Shown: positions 12,001 to 24,246 of the stretch, piece after piece
Position numbering within the stretch: the first letter of the stretch is position 1
Layout: each line of letters begins with the position of its first letter
Source: Perilla frutescens
Lineage: Eukaryota; Streptophyta; Magnoliopsida; Lamiales; Lamiaceae
NCBI GenBank assembly: GCA_026008535.1
Contig: BRKX01000009.1
Span: 33,546,501 to 33,610,500 of the forward strand
Direction of reading: 5' to 3'
Length of the DNA stretch: 64,000 nucleotides
The notes under the pieces: model-generated
The model's database searches: none
What the model saw: the letters and a program-made list of their open reading frames with translations, nothing else
What the model was told of the DNA's origin: nothing
Program-made: the position numbers and the translations under genes

Positions 12001-12606
12001 TATGGGAACTCAACATTCGACTCTACTTGAACCACTCCATTTTGCCTCATCTCTAGATTCTCCAACCTGGCGTATCGCATCATGTCGTCCAACTTGTCGA
12101 AGTGATACAATGCTACCTTTTCTCGGATTGCCCTTCGTAGACTAGCTAGAAATCTATCCATTGTATCTTCTAGGAACTCCTCTATATCAGCTCGTCTCAT
12201 GGCTTCCATCATTTCGTTGTAGTAGTATTCTACACTTCGATCTTTTTGCCTAAGTTTTTGTGGCTTTTCGTCCAGCTCTCATTGGTAGTGAAATGGAATG
12301 AAGCATTCCCGCATCAAATCTTTTATCTCACGCCATGTATTGATGGGAGGATGGCGATCTTGGCGGCATCAATTTTGTTGGAATCCCCACCATGTAGCTG
12401 CATAGCCTTTAAACTCTAATGAGGCTAGATGTACTTTTTTTTGGCTCGGGGAAGTAGTAGCGTTCAAAGACCTTGTGTACTCTGCGTTCTCAATCTAGGT
12501 ATGCATATGGATCGTGTAGACCCTCGAACTCTGGAATGGTTATCTTGTTGCGGTGTAGACCATTAGCATCTATGAATCGATTTTGGTGGACTCGAACTAG
12601 ATTCAT
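12001..12606 (-). pseudogene. H1 gag fragment (Retrotrans_gag type)
   Basis: The minus strand reads KITIPEFEGLHDPYAYLD (about 12500-12555), then VEYYYNEMMEAMRRADIEEF (12170-12240) and FLASLRRAIREKVALYHFDK, ending at the A insertion (12001). The same capsid motif occurs in element C (IPEFEGLHDPDLYLD at about 33440). The frame is broken by a stop right after AYLD and by frameshifts. This is the capsid part of a Ty3/gypsy gag, packaging element RNA. It joins to the acidic ORF at 3523 once A is removed in thought. Confidence 0.75.
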
Positions 12607-13132
12607 CTTAATGGTATAGGGGTGTATGGTGTATGTGTGTAGGATGCGTTTGATGTACGGGTGTATGAATCGGATGGTGTATGGATAGTGTATGGTACAC
12701 ACAGTGATGTAGGGAGTAATTTTTGATCCACTAGGGTGATACAGATGAAAATTGGTATTATGGGGGAGGATAAGGATGGTGGAGAAAGATTAGGATGAAA
12801 GAAAACTAGATAAGGAAAGAAAATATATAGATAAACTAGTATCTATTTGGATGTGTTTCACCTAGATGAACACAATCTAAATAGTCTAAGTTACCTAATA
12901 TAGATGGTAGGAGTCTAAAACAACTAGAAAAGAATAATTAAAATCAAAATCAAATCTGATTTTTTTTTTCGAATTTTTTTTGGCATATTTTTTTTTTGTT
13001 GTTCGGCTACGACCTTCTTGCTTCTCTTATTTTTTTTCAATGAATGACATTATTTACAACTCAATGATAGGTAGGACAATATTGACATGTAGGATGACAC
13101 ATCGGATCGAACCACGACCAGCAATGCTGACA
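12607..13132 (-). other. H1 leader between primer site and gag
   Basis: Non-coding. It contains short cryptic repeats of the type (minus) TACACCATCC/TACACCCGTA at 12600-12720, then a stretch homologous to the leader of D (14100-14470, plus strand), and an A-rich tract near 12960-13040. Confidence 0.5.
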
Positions 13133-13146
13133 TGGCTCTGATGCCA
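13133..13146 (-). other. Primer binding site of H1 (initiator Met-tRNA type)
   Basis: The minus strand reads TGGCATCAGAGCCA beside the LTR end ...GGGATCATATCA. It resembles the plant LTR primer site TGGTATCAGAGC, complementary to the 3' end of initiator tRNA-Met. An identical 14-mer lies at 28032 beside the C LTR. Confidence 0.75.
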
Positions 13147-13148
13147 AA

Positions 13149-13973
13149 TGATATGATCCCGGTATGATGATCCATACCGAGAGAAAACGCGCAGAAGACT
13201 TTTAGATCGAAACACGTCAGGCGAATAAAGGATTCAATCCGACAGATAATAAGACACAAATAAAGGACTAATAAGGGAAATAAGACTTGATTATATGCTA
13301 GACACCTATAACACTAAGAATGCGACACAAACTAGAGCAGAACACAATTCCAAACAAAAGGAAACAAAGATACGAATGGCGAATGGATTAGAAGATGGAT
13401 TGGGTTTGATTTTGGCTATATGAGGATGGAACAAGAATGGAACTTACTTGGATAATTTGTGGAAGATAGGAGGCGGGTGAATGGTGATGAAGGTAGTGGC
13501 GTCAAGATGTAGATGATAGGTAGAATGGATTGGAACTTCAGCTAAACCCCGGCTTCTAGAGAGGAAACGCAGCTCCTTCGATCTTCTCTGGATTGTTTAG
13601 CACTTCCCCCTAGAACCTAATGGAACTAAAAAGAGGCTTGAGATAGGACTTTAGATTTGTAAGTTCACAACTGATCCTTTTATATAGGTGAAGGGAGTGG
13701 ATGAAAATCTAACTTAAAAATACTAAGAAATCGAAAATAAAAGGTTTCCTACTCTAACAAGGATTCCTACCTTAATTAGAACTCTATTTAAGATAAAAAT
13801 CAAAAAGACCAAAAATAAAATAATAAAAATCTAAACTAATGGATAAATAAACCCAACATTTTGGGCTTTCAAAAGTGACGTAGAACTATTATTGGGCTGA
13901 ATTCCACACGCCAACTTGAATCAGTCAGTATGCCCATACTGACTGCCTTCAGTATGCCCATACTGTCTTCTTG
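13149..13973 (-). repeat. 5' LTR of H1
   Basis: Parallels 2040-2903 with scattered differences. It ends early at ...CTGTCTTCTTG, so about 30 bp of the outer end is missing where the leader of D begins. The tip CGGTATG...CATACCG forms a small inverted repeat. Confidence 0.7.
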
Positions 13974-14640
13974 AAAAAAAAAGTCGTACTATTATCTTAG
14001 TTTAGGCTATAGAAAAGCCGTACTAGTAAAAAAAAGTCAGTTTCGTAAAAAAAATCTAGAAAAAAAATCGAAAAAAAACAATTCAAATTGAATTCGAATT
14101 TCATTCATCTTTTCTAGTTGTTTTAGACTCTTTTCTTATCTAATATATATCTTGGACTATTTAGATTGTAACAATCTAGGTGAATCACATCCAAATAGAT
14201 ACTATCTTATCTATATCTTTTCTTTTCTTATCTAGCTTTCTTTCATCCTAATCTTTCTCCACCATCCTTATCCTTCCCCATATCATTAATTTTCATCCCT
14301 ATCACCACTTAGGGATAATAGTTTCATCCATACACCAGCCTAGTTCATATACACCACTTGTTTACACCCGTACACCATCCGGACCATACACCCGTACACC
14401 CACATAGTCCCTACACCCGTATACCATCACCATGCACCCAAGGCAGCCGGTTTACCTACACCATACCAGCAACCTACTCCATAATTTATTATGAATCCAT
14501 ACGATGCACCCGAGTCATCCACCTAGTTCCTTGCATGGGACATGAAGCACCATTTTGATGCAATGATTGAAAGCATCGATAAAAGCAGATAGTCATTGAC
14601 GCACAATTTGGTTAGTCGCCTGGTTAAGTTAACGGAGTAG
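13974..14640 (+). other. Leader of element D
   Basis: An A-rich start, then sequence matching the inverted leader of H1 (TTTCATCCTAATCTTTCTCC, followed by ACACC-rich repeats at 14340-14470). No 5' LTR or primer site precedes it: it abuts the H1 LTR directly, so D has lost its 5' end or was interrupted there. Confidence 0.5.
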
Positions 14641-15574
14641 CTTGAGAGTCTCAACATGCAAAAAGCATCGCCTTCACCACCAAGAGCTCAACGCCAAACA
14701 GTTCGCTCGACCACGAGTTACCAACCTGAGTCATTCGAGGAGTTTCTATGTACCTATGTACCACCTACACAGCCTGCATCACCCAGTTCAGTCGGCCATT
14801 GTTTAATCAAGTCTAACATGTGACGAACAATGCCCTATCTATCCAGTCCATGAAGAAGAGGTAAAGCAGCCTCCGATTGATGCCAAATCCGAGAAAGAAC
14901 CAGCCGAAGTCGAGGAAGAAGAAATGGAGGTCAATGATGCAGTTGAGGAAGTTAAAGTAACTGAAAAGATGTTGGAGTTACAGCCATGTTCAAGGCAAGA
15001 GGGTGACATCATTTTGAGAGTGGATGTCGCACAAATGAAGTCTTTGCAAATACACATGGAAGATCTATTAATTTCTAACATGCTTTGTCAACCTTGTTCT
15101 TTTAATGTTTTAATCTTACAGGTTGCCAAAGATGTGCCATATGAGATCGATGTGCCATCAGACTTATTTGTGGTTCCCATGTTCATGCATTCTCTAAAAT
15201 TGAAGTTGATGTTGCGACCATTTGACACCAGCATAATGTGTGCATTCATGATCAAAAAGTTGTGTCTTATGCAGGTTGAGAAAAAAGACTTTGATGATAA
15301 GTTCTTATTCGTCTTTGATCTCTGAGATTCGAATTCGAGGATGAATTTTTTTCAAGAGGAGGTGAATGATGAGTCCACGACAAGTCTTGAAGAACCTAAC
15401 CCAGAGTTGCAAATATATTGCTTAATTACAAGACTTCAAGCGAAACAATTGCAAGGATATTTCCAAGCATTTGTTCGTAAAAAGTTTGAAGATGAAGAAG
15501 GAGTTGAGAGCAGCCCCAAGATTGTTACTTTATTAAAAATTAAAGATTGGAAATCAAGGTTTGAAGAACACACG
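14641..15574 (+). pseudogene. Element D: acidic ORF and Pol C-terminus of the pol-less Ty3 family
   Basis: The first part (14648-14920) parallels 628-890 almost codon for codon (RAQRQT, SYQPESFEEFL). The acidic stretch at 14890-15000 reads EVEEEEMEVND and EKMLELQPC. The frame stays open from 14924 to 15325, then, after one stop, from 15341 to 15610. This second part carries NSRMNFFQEEVND and TRLQAKQLQGYFQAFVRKKFED, the Pol tail before the LTR. No pol domains lie between. Of the three copies this is the least interrupted and the best one for defining the family protein. Confidence 0.6.
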
Positions 15575-16472
15575 TGCATGGATTTATTCGAGCATGTTGG
15601 CAGCCCATGAAGATCGAAATAATTCAGCCCATGTTCATTGATTTGAAGTCCAATTTGAAGGCCCAAAAGTGTTGGGTTTATTTATCCATTAGTTTAGATT
15701 TTTATTATTTAATTTTTGGTATTTTTTTTCATTTAGGGAATTTGTAGAAGGTCTTTTTACTTAGGTAATTAGAGTTTTAATTATGGGAACTTCTTTCCTA
15801 GTTAGAATTCTAATTAAGGTAGATTTCTTAGTCTAGTTTAGGTAGTTTTCTTTATTATTTTCTTTGCATAATTAGTCCTATAGATAGGATATCCATGTAA
15901 CATTATTATTTAGACATTATTTGGAGAATTAAGCCTTTGCTACTCAATATTGTCTCTCCCCCAAGCTCTTTTGTTAGTTTTTTGTCGAAAACTTACACTC
16001 TTAGAAAGCCAGCAACTTTTTAAGTTTTAATCTCAAGTCTCGTTCTATTTCATTTGTGGGAATAGGGTTAGATTGCTATCGAGAAGACAACCAATTATTG
16101 TACATTTCGTGAGGTTATCTTCACGGGGTTCGCAGCTGTGTTATCGTCTCATTCTACCAAACATCAATGCCATTCGCCTTCAACAACACTATTCAATCAT
16201 CCTACGTCCATAACACACCCTTCCATCAAGTTTAGATTGAGTTCAACATTGTACAAGGTCAGTTCATCGAGTTTGCCTATACGTGCTCAATTCAGCGAGT
16301 TAAGAATCTATATATTTAAATCGAGTCTTTCTTTGTTTTAATTCATTTTACTTTGTTTATTTGAGTATTTAAGTCATTTAATTTGGATTGAATCTTTCCA
16401 TGTTGACGTGTTTGATTCTAGAGTCTTCCGCGCATTTCTGTCCGGTGTCGATCTTCTATCGAGATCACATCA
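15575..16472 (+). repeat. 3' LTR of element D
   Basis: Begins about TGCATGGATT after a purine-rich stretch and ends CGAGATCACATCA, like the H1 LTR end CGGGATCATATCA. The length of about 898 bp fits the 894 bp of H1. It shares GTTGGGTTTATTTATCCATTAG with H1 in the opposite orientation. The start is inferred. Confidence 0.6.
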
Positions 16473-18323
16473 AGAGCTCAAATCCAAAATAAATATGATT
16501 AACTATAAATTAATTGTTATCACCGAGTGATGTAAAAATATATAAACAAAAAAACCAAAAAATAAAATTAAGGGGAATATTATGATATAAAAAGAGAACT
16601 TAATTTATATTTTTGTAATCAAAATATTACTCCAATTAGTTTGAGATGAATCAAAATATACATAAAAATTATTACTACACAAATTTAACACGATAAATGA
16701 ATCCATCACCCATCCATAACAAAAGATTATATAAAAAATAAAATAAAATTAAATCAATTGTATAAAAACAAATTTACGCTTGGGCTAAATCAAAAATTCG
16801 ATTCCCTTTTAAAAAAAACTTCCAGCTGAATTGAAGGCTATTTTATAATACCCAATATATAATAATGTTGAAAAAAATAATAATAAATCAATGAAGAGAA
16901 ACCTTTTCATAATCGGTGTCCACATATCTCTCCTACACTACTTTCAGACCATGTATACATATACATATACATATACACATACATACATATATATGTATAT
17001 ATATATATATATTCAACTTTAATCGTTTAATAAATATTATCAATCTTGATTTTTTCATCGAGTTTTTCTTTTCTTTCAATTGTAAGATATGCAAGATACA
17101 CAGTACCTTCAAGGTCATTGGCTTCTTGCCATGAAGCGAACATTTGATGAAAAAATAAGGAGCCAAATACATGTAGTTTCATGAAAGTCACTACAAATTA
17201 AAACTTTCAATACATTCTTAAACCAAAAAAAAATATTCAGACTAATTTGATTTCACTACAAATAAATTTTATGAGATTAGTTGTTGTGCAATTTATAAAC
17301 TCTAGACTATAACATAGGATGATATTATTACCGTAATTAATGCAATAAGATTATAATATTTTTTGGGTGAATAAGATTCAGAATTATCTTACTGATTAAA
17401 TTATTATTATAAATCTTCTTACCTAAATATCGCGTTGAACTTTTTTATTTTTTTAGAATATTACGTTAATTTTTTTAGGGAAAAAATTTGCACTAATTTT
17501 TTAAAACGTAACCCAAAGATTGTGTTACTCTTTATGATATATAGTTCACCTAATTAATTATATTTAAATTAATTTAGTTGTTCTCAAATTCTTATTATGA
17601 GATATGTACATTGATTGCATATATATGTTATATTAGGTAGATTTGACTCGGAATTTATTCAAATATTTGATATAGTTATATTAAATTAAGTAATTAATCA
17701 TTCACATATTATATTAATAATTTCTGTATTTATAAATATAATTTGAGCGGAAAAAATATAAATTTCTATTTATAGATGCGAAGTCGTTATTATATATTAT
17801 ATAGATAAAATGGTGTTATCTAAAACTTTATCTCTATTAAAAAATCAAATCATCTCTAGTTTTTGTAAAATAAAAAATTATAATACCTTTTTTTGTCTCG
17901 CTCTGTTTTCTCTTACAGACACTTCTTTGTATTTTATAATTAATTCATGCTATATTCAATAACATATTTTTTTTATATACATGACATTCAAAATCTATCA
18001 GCACGAATGAATAAATATATGAATTTTCGCATAATTTATTATTTGAAATAATCACCAATATATATTAAATGCATTAATTAAAATAATTACGTGAATTCTT
18101 TCGTAAAACATCATAATCGATAGTATATTAGGACTTAAGACAACTTACAACTTAATTCTCAATATTTAGTCATTTTAACAAAAAAAATCCAACATTTCAA
18201 TCATTACAAAATAGCCCCCATTTTTTCTCATTTTAACACAAATGTTTTGGATCAATTTTTGTACCATTTGATGAATACATCATTCTGGGGTAAATTTCAC
18301 TTTTGGACTCATTAGAAGAGAGT
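16473..18323. other. AT-rich intergenic stretch, no gene seen
   Basis: No ORF with family features. A TA/CA microsatellite (ATACATATAC type) lies at 16950-17015. Near 18287-18308 GGGTAAATTTCACTTTTGGA resembles the terminus of the Mutator-type MITE at 42413, but no partner end was found, so it is at most a relic. Confidence 0.5.
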
Positions 18324-21300
18324 TGTCACGACCCCACATTAATATCTAATTAATACGAAGTGTGACTGGCACGACTCGATCCCAATGAAGGATAGATCAA
18401 GGCGCAAACCGGAAATGATTAAATATGAAAATGAACTACTATATTCCAGGAACGATATTTGGTCTGAGAACTCTAATTTTGAACTGATTTCCAATAGTCA
18501 AAAGTGACTGAGTAATTATATTCCTCAGAATAACAAAAGTAGCTACGAGTTCAAGACATACTGAGGACTTGACTCGGTTAGACTTAATTAGCGGAAGCAA
18601 TATAACATAGCAAAATACAAGAATTTTCTGAATCCTGTACAAAATAACTTTCTTTCTCAGCACGTCACCCTGCACTATCATGACAAATATGCAGGGCTGA
18701 GTAAAAATATACTCAGTGAACATATTGCCAAAAATATTTACTGAACTTAAAATAGATTTTCTTCTCATGCATCTGAGTAAACACACAGGGGTTTTATCTG
18801 AAAAGGCCCTATGTTTTATTAAATCACTTTTGTCTTTGCGCTTGCTTTTCTGTTGTATGATCATCCATATCTGAACTGAATGCCGAGGAATAGCTCCGCT
18901 TAAGCCTTTTCCACGGCGTCGAGGAATAACTCTGCTTAAGCCTTTTCTAAAAACGCTTAACATAACTAAATGCTGAAGAATAGCTCCGCTAAAGCCTTTT
19001 CCATGGATGTTTAGCAGCGTCGATGTCTTAGTCAAGAATAGCTCCGCTTAAGCCTTTCCCTCTTTCTAATATCACCGATTTAAGTGTATACTAATCTCGA
19101 TTAACACGCTAAGTTAGTACGAGACCCGATCGATTTAAGAGTTAGAAAGCCCCTTGCGAGCTAACTAAATACTAATAAGGATATCATACAAAACAAAACA
19201 TTTTGTGCATGATAATAATTTATTTGCATCAGAAATAATTAACTGCTGGTGAGTAAAAACTTAAATAATTATTTGGACTAAGAGTCCGCTGAAAAAGAAA
19301 GCCCACCTTTCATCGATGTTTTAATACGGCAGCTGCTAGTTCTTCTCAGGTCTTATCCCTTACGGATCTGCTAGCCTTCAATATATATATAAATATACTT
19401 GGCATGTTGATCCTGAGATTGACAGGACTCAACACGAAACGAAGGCCTATTAGGGTCTAGTATCCGTTCTAATTTTTTTTTAGCTTAAGGGTTAATTTCG
19501 ACTCTAGCTCTTGAACATCTTAAGATATATATCATCATCATTTAAGGTATCAAAAATACCTCAACATCCAACACAACTTGATACTAGAACCAAGGTCAAC
19601 ATTTAAGCTCATAAACTGATCACACTCTGCACATCATCCATTTTTTACAGAATTTTTTGTTTTGACTCGCTAAGGTGCAGGGGATGTGTCATACACCGTT
19701 GGAAAGCCACAGAAGTGTAGAATTTTACAAAATATATAGTGACTCAAGAAGATATTTAACAAAAAAGTTATAACTGATTCACTGGAAGGTGGCAGATCTG
19801 TCACGAATTTCTCAAAACAAACACGTGATCTGACTTTGATGATTTTTCACAAATGAATTAGGAAGAATTATAGACTGAGCCATATACTATTGGAAAGCCA
19901 CGGAAGTCTAGTTTCTGACAAAATTTACGGTGACTCAATACGATGTCTAACGAGGGAGTTATGCTCATTTTACTGAAGGGTGGCAAAACTGCCGAAAAGA
20001 GCTTAGCAGCGCGCCGTCTGCGCGAACTCCAAACAAACTCTGAATCAGTCGACCAATTCAGCTCATCAGTTAACTGATTCACCTCTTTAGTTAACTGAAC
20101 TGATGGGCTTTAGTCCAGAACTGATTAGTGTAAGTTAGGACTGATTTATTTCAGTTCAACTGATTCACTTAATCAGTTAACCGATGAGCTTCAGTCTGGA
20201 ACTGATTAGCCTAAGCTACGACTAATTTATTTCAGTTCAACTGATTCACTTCATCAGCTAACCGATGAGCTTCAGCGCTGAACTGATTTGCCTAGGATAG
20301 GACTGATTTTTCCCCAGCTGGTGCTAGAGCTAAAACTGATTTATTTCGGTCCAAATACCAAGCTTTCATCACCTCAAAACATCTCAAACTCAACTACACA
20401 TGCTTGCACATAACCAACTAATTTTCTAAAACATTATCGTCAATTAAAACACCAAAAATCCACACATATACTTCTTAAGCTTAGATCTAAAAATATATGT
20501 TTATATAGCTCATGATTTTCGAAAATACCTTTCAAAACAACTAAGGAGAAAAGTTGGAAGAAGCTTGGAGGAGATGAAACGACTGAAACAAAGCTTCCAA
20601 CGATGACGCCAGAAACCCACCGGTGAAGAGCGGCTGAAGGATAGCTTGAGCTCTTCTCGAAAAGGTTGCAACTTCTTGCTTCTACCACTCTCTCTCTCTC
20701 TCTCTATTTCTCACGCAGAGATAAAGATGAAAAGGTGGAATGAAATGCTACATAGCTGCACTCTCTCTCACTTCTTGTGCAGAAAATGAAGATGAAAAGG
20801 AGAAGAAGAAATGAGAAGCTGATGCGTTTCCTCTATCTCCTTCTCGAAACTTTTATGTGGAGAATGAAGATGGTATGGAGAAAAAGAAAGAAAGGCAACT
20901 GGTTTTTGCCCTTTTTCTCTGCCTCTACTCTACATAAAGGCTTTGCAGTTGAAAAGAACATAAATGCTTGTAGTTGAAAAGAAGATTTGACAACTTAATA
21001 AATTGGGTAAGGCTAGGCTTCAGATTTATCCTTCCACTAGGCAATAATAATTTGCCACAAGCAGTTTGGTTCATGGAAGGGAAGTGATGAAAATGTCCTC
21101 TCAATTTAGGGAAAAACGAACTGCTAAAATATCGACACTAGAGGATGTCTAATTCTCTTCTCTTTGATATACTCTGATTAAATTATCTGAATTTAAACAA
21201 TTGAATGACTGGAGAATATCTGATTCTCCCTGTCCTGAAAATATTTATCGGAATATCTGATTCACTATAAAGACGCACCTCAATTTAAAAGAATAGGAAT

Positions 21301-21521
21301 CAAATTTATCTGAAATTATGATTTCGGCTTTCCATATTGATAAGGGAATATAATCCTACTGAAAGGAAAATAGTTAACCTACCTATGGTAATTAATTGAC
21401 CTTGAATTCAATGCAACTTAACGGATACTTTCGATCCTAATCTTACTGAAAATTACTATACTAAATAGTAATTGCCACAATTAACTGCAATTAAACAGTA
21501 ATTAATTTACGGGGTATTACA
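18324..21521 (-). repeat. 3' LTR of element B (3.2 kb)
   Basis: On the plus strand it runs from TGTCACGACCCC to GGGGTATTACA. It contains four spaced copies of GAATAGCTCCGCTTAAGCC-like sequence (18885-19060), an array of about 80-bp units rich in AACTGAT/ATCAGTT (20035-20345), and a CT run at 20690-20705. The minus-strand ORF at 18439-19035 lies in this repeat and is not a gene. Confidence 0.8.
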
Positions 21522-21562
21522 TAGCCCCCTTAAAATAAATTTCATCCCGAAATTTACATACC

Positions 21563-22700
21563 TTAAAGAAACAATTCTGGATACTTTGCTTTCATCTTAT
21601 CCTTGAGCTCCCATGTCGCTTCTTCCTGACCATGGTGACTCCATAGGATCTTGACTAAAGGAATAGACTTGTTCCTCAACTCCTGGACCTTTCGATCCAA
21701 AATGGCATCTGGTCTTTCTTCATAAGTTAGATTTGGATCTAACTCGATCTCACTATGCTGAACCACATGCTTGGAATCATACACGTATTTCCTTAACTGA
21801 GAAACATGAAATACGTTATGAACATTACCAAAACTAGGTGGTAATGCCAATCTATATGCTATTGTGCCTATCCGCTCAAGGATCTCGTAAGGTCTTATAA
21901 AATGTGGTCGTAACTTTCCCGTTACGCTGAATCTTATTATCCCCCTAGAAGGAGATACTTTCAGGAAGACCTTGTCTCCTATTGCAAATTGCAAATCTAT
22001 GTAACATTTATCTGCATACGACTTCTGCCGACTCTGGGCTTCTTAAATCCCTTAATGGATTTTTCTGACAATTTCAATCATTTCTGACACTGAGTTTGGC
22101 CCAAGAATCTTTCTCTCACCCATTTCATCCCAATAAAGTAGTGATCTGCACTTTTACCCGTACAAAGCTTCATATGGCGCCATATTGATGGTCTCCTGAT
22201 AACTATTATTATAGGCGAACTCAATCAATGCTAATATTTCCTCCCAGCTTCCACCCCTATCTAGGACTACTGTTCTCAACATGTCCTCTAATGTTTGGAT
22301 CGTCCTTTTGGACTAACCATCTATCTGTGGGTGAAATGTTGTACTGAAATTGAGTTGAGTTCCTAGCTCCTTCTGTAAACTAATCCAAAATCTTGAGGTA
22401 AACTTTGAATCTCTGTCCGATGTTATCGACATCGGAACACCATGAAGGTGTATAATCTCTCTGACATAAATCTGAGCTAGCTTATTCGATCCATCCGTAA
22501 CTCAGATCGGAAGGAAATGAGCTGACTTTGTGAGACTGTCAATAATTACCCATATGGTCATATTCCCTCGTCTTGACTTGGGTAGGCCTGTCACAAAATC
22601 CATCGCTATGTGTTCCCACTTCCACTCAGGAATCTTTAATGGTTGTAGCGCACAATAAGGCCTTTCGTGCAATGCCTTAACTTTTTGACACGACAAGCAT
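21563..22700 (-). pseudogene. Element B integrase with chromodomain-like tail (decayed)
   Basis: The minus strand reads SCQKVKALHERP (zinc side, about 22660-22696), MDFVTGLPKSRRG and VIIDSLTKSAHFLPI (core, 22505-22610), and the C-terminal FAIGDKVFLKVSP, RPYEILERIGTIAYRLALP (21800-21990). The tail has YEERPDAILDRKVQEL and LWSHHGQEEATWE (21585-21720). The tail is typical of Tekay/Del chromoviruses. The segment 22000-22500 is interrupted by stops. M (49470-49690) has a closely related tail. Confidence 0.85.
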
Positions 22701-22980
22701 CACTCAATGTAGGAAGCTATGTCCCATTTCATTCCTTCCCACCAGAATTTGTGCTTCAAATCCTGATACATTTTCGTACTTTCCGGGTGTGCTATATATG
22801 GAGTATCATGAGCTCACTCATGATCTCATTTCTGAGCTCGACACAGGGTGGAACACATATCTTGTCTTCATAACTGATAACATTATCTTATGCTTCCTTG
22901 AAACTTTCTATTTTTCTTGATCTGATCTTCAAGCACATCTCTTCCATGGCTTGATCTTTTCTCTATGCCTCAATTATATT

Positions 22981-24243
22981 TTATCGAAGATCTAGTACTG
23001 CTGCTAAAGTTGCAATACGACATACAATCGTCTCAGCCAGATAAACCATCTCTAGCTGTAAGCTTTCAAAATCCCTGATGAGTTTCTCTTCTTGAGTGAC
23101 GAGAAAACCCAACCTTCTTATTTTATGACTCAAGGCATCTACTACCACATTAGCCTTGCCTGGGTGGTAACTGATTCCACAGTCGTAGTCCTTTACCAAT
23201 TCAAGCCATCTGCGCTGTCTCATATTTAAATCCTTCTGCTCGAAAAAGTACTTTAGACTCTTGTGATCTGTGAAAATCTCACACCTCACTCCGTATAGGT
23301 GGTGTCTCCAGATTTTCAAGGCATGCACTATTGCTGCCAACTCTAAGTCATGCATAGGATAATTCAGCTCATGAATTCTTAACTGTCTGGACACATACGC
23401 TATAACCCTGCCTTATTGCATTAGGACACAACATAATCCATTCTTTGAAGCATCCGTATAAATCACAAATTCTTTATCACTGACTGGAATAGCTAACACT
23501 GGAGTAGTGGTTAATCTTTTCTTAAGCTCTTGAAAACTGGCTTCACATTCTTCTGACCACTAGTACTTTATTCCTCTCCTCAGCAATTGTATCATTGGCC
23601 TAGCTATCTTGGATAATCCTTCTATGAATCTCCTATAGTATCCAGCTAATCCCAAGAAACTTCTGATTTCATTAGGAGTAGTTGGAGACTTCCATTCCTG
23701 TACTGCCTCTACTTTAAAGGGGTCCACTTTTATGCCTTCTGCTGACACAATGTGTCCAAGGAACATCACTTCCTTTATCCAAAATACACACTTGCTAAAC
23801 TTGGCGTAAAGTTGCTCATTTCTTAGTGTTTCTAACACTATTCTCAAATGCTCTGCATGATCTGATTCATTCTTGGAATAGATGAGAATATCATCTATGA
23901 ACACAAGGACAAACTGATTAAAAAATGGATGAAATACTCTGTTCATGAGATCCATGAATACTGTTGGAGCGTTTGTCAATCCGAATGGCATTACTATAAA
24001 CTCGTAATGACCATATCTGGTTCGAAAAGCTGTCTTGGGTATGTTTTCTGACTTGATCTTCAGCTGATGATATCAAGACATTAGGTCAATCTTTGAGAAC
24101 ACGCTTGCTCGCCTGAGCTGATCAAACAGATCATCTATCCTAGGCAAAGGATACTTGTTCTTCAACGTCAACTTATTCAGCTCACGGTAATCTATGCACA
24201 TCCTCAATGTGCCATCATTCTTCTTCACAAATAGGACCGGTGC
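22981..24243 (-). pseudogene. Element B reverse transcriptase and RNase H (decayed)
   Basis: RT: RMCIDYREL and KYPLPRIDDLFDQL (about 24110-24210), FSKIDLMS followed by a TGA stop at 24073-24075 where Gly is expected before YHQL, then MPFGLTNAPTVF (23960-23991) and the catalytic FIDDILIYSK (about 23870-23900). RNase H at 22981-23394 has FTDHKSLKYFFEQKDL, RRWLELVKDYDCGISYHPGK and DALSH. It is otherwise quite well kept; one further stop lies near 23416. Confidence 0.88.
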
Positions 24244-24246
24244 TCC

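Larger units (their letters stand above)
2040..13973 (-). mobile_element. Element H1: pol-less Ty3/gypsy element, minus strand, interrupted by element A
   Basis: Two LTRs of one family lie in minus orientation at 2040-2933 and 13149-13973. A Met-type primer site sits just inside the right LTR (13133-13146), and gag-like coding follows on the minus strand. The internal part is split by A (3524-12000). Without A the internal domain is only about 1.7 kb and goes from gag through the acidic ORF straight to the Pol C-terminus, so H1 carries no pol. The outer tip of the right LTR (about 30 bp) is missing where it meets the leader of D. Confidence 0.65.

Noticed and set aside
18287..18308. Mutator-type MITE end
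   Set aside because: GGGTAAATTTCACTTTTGG matches the end of the 42413 MITE, but no second end or duplication was found.
18439..19035. 198-codon minus-strand ORF
   Set aside because: Lies inside the B LTR over GAATAGCTCCGC repeats; its protein repeats follow the DNA repeats and show no family features.
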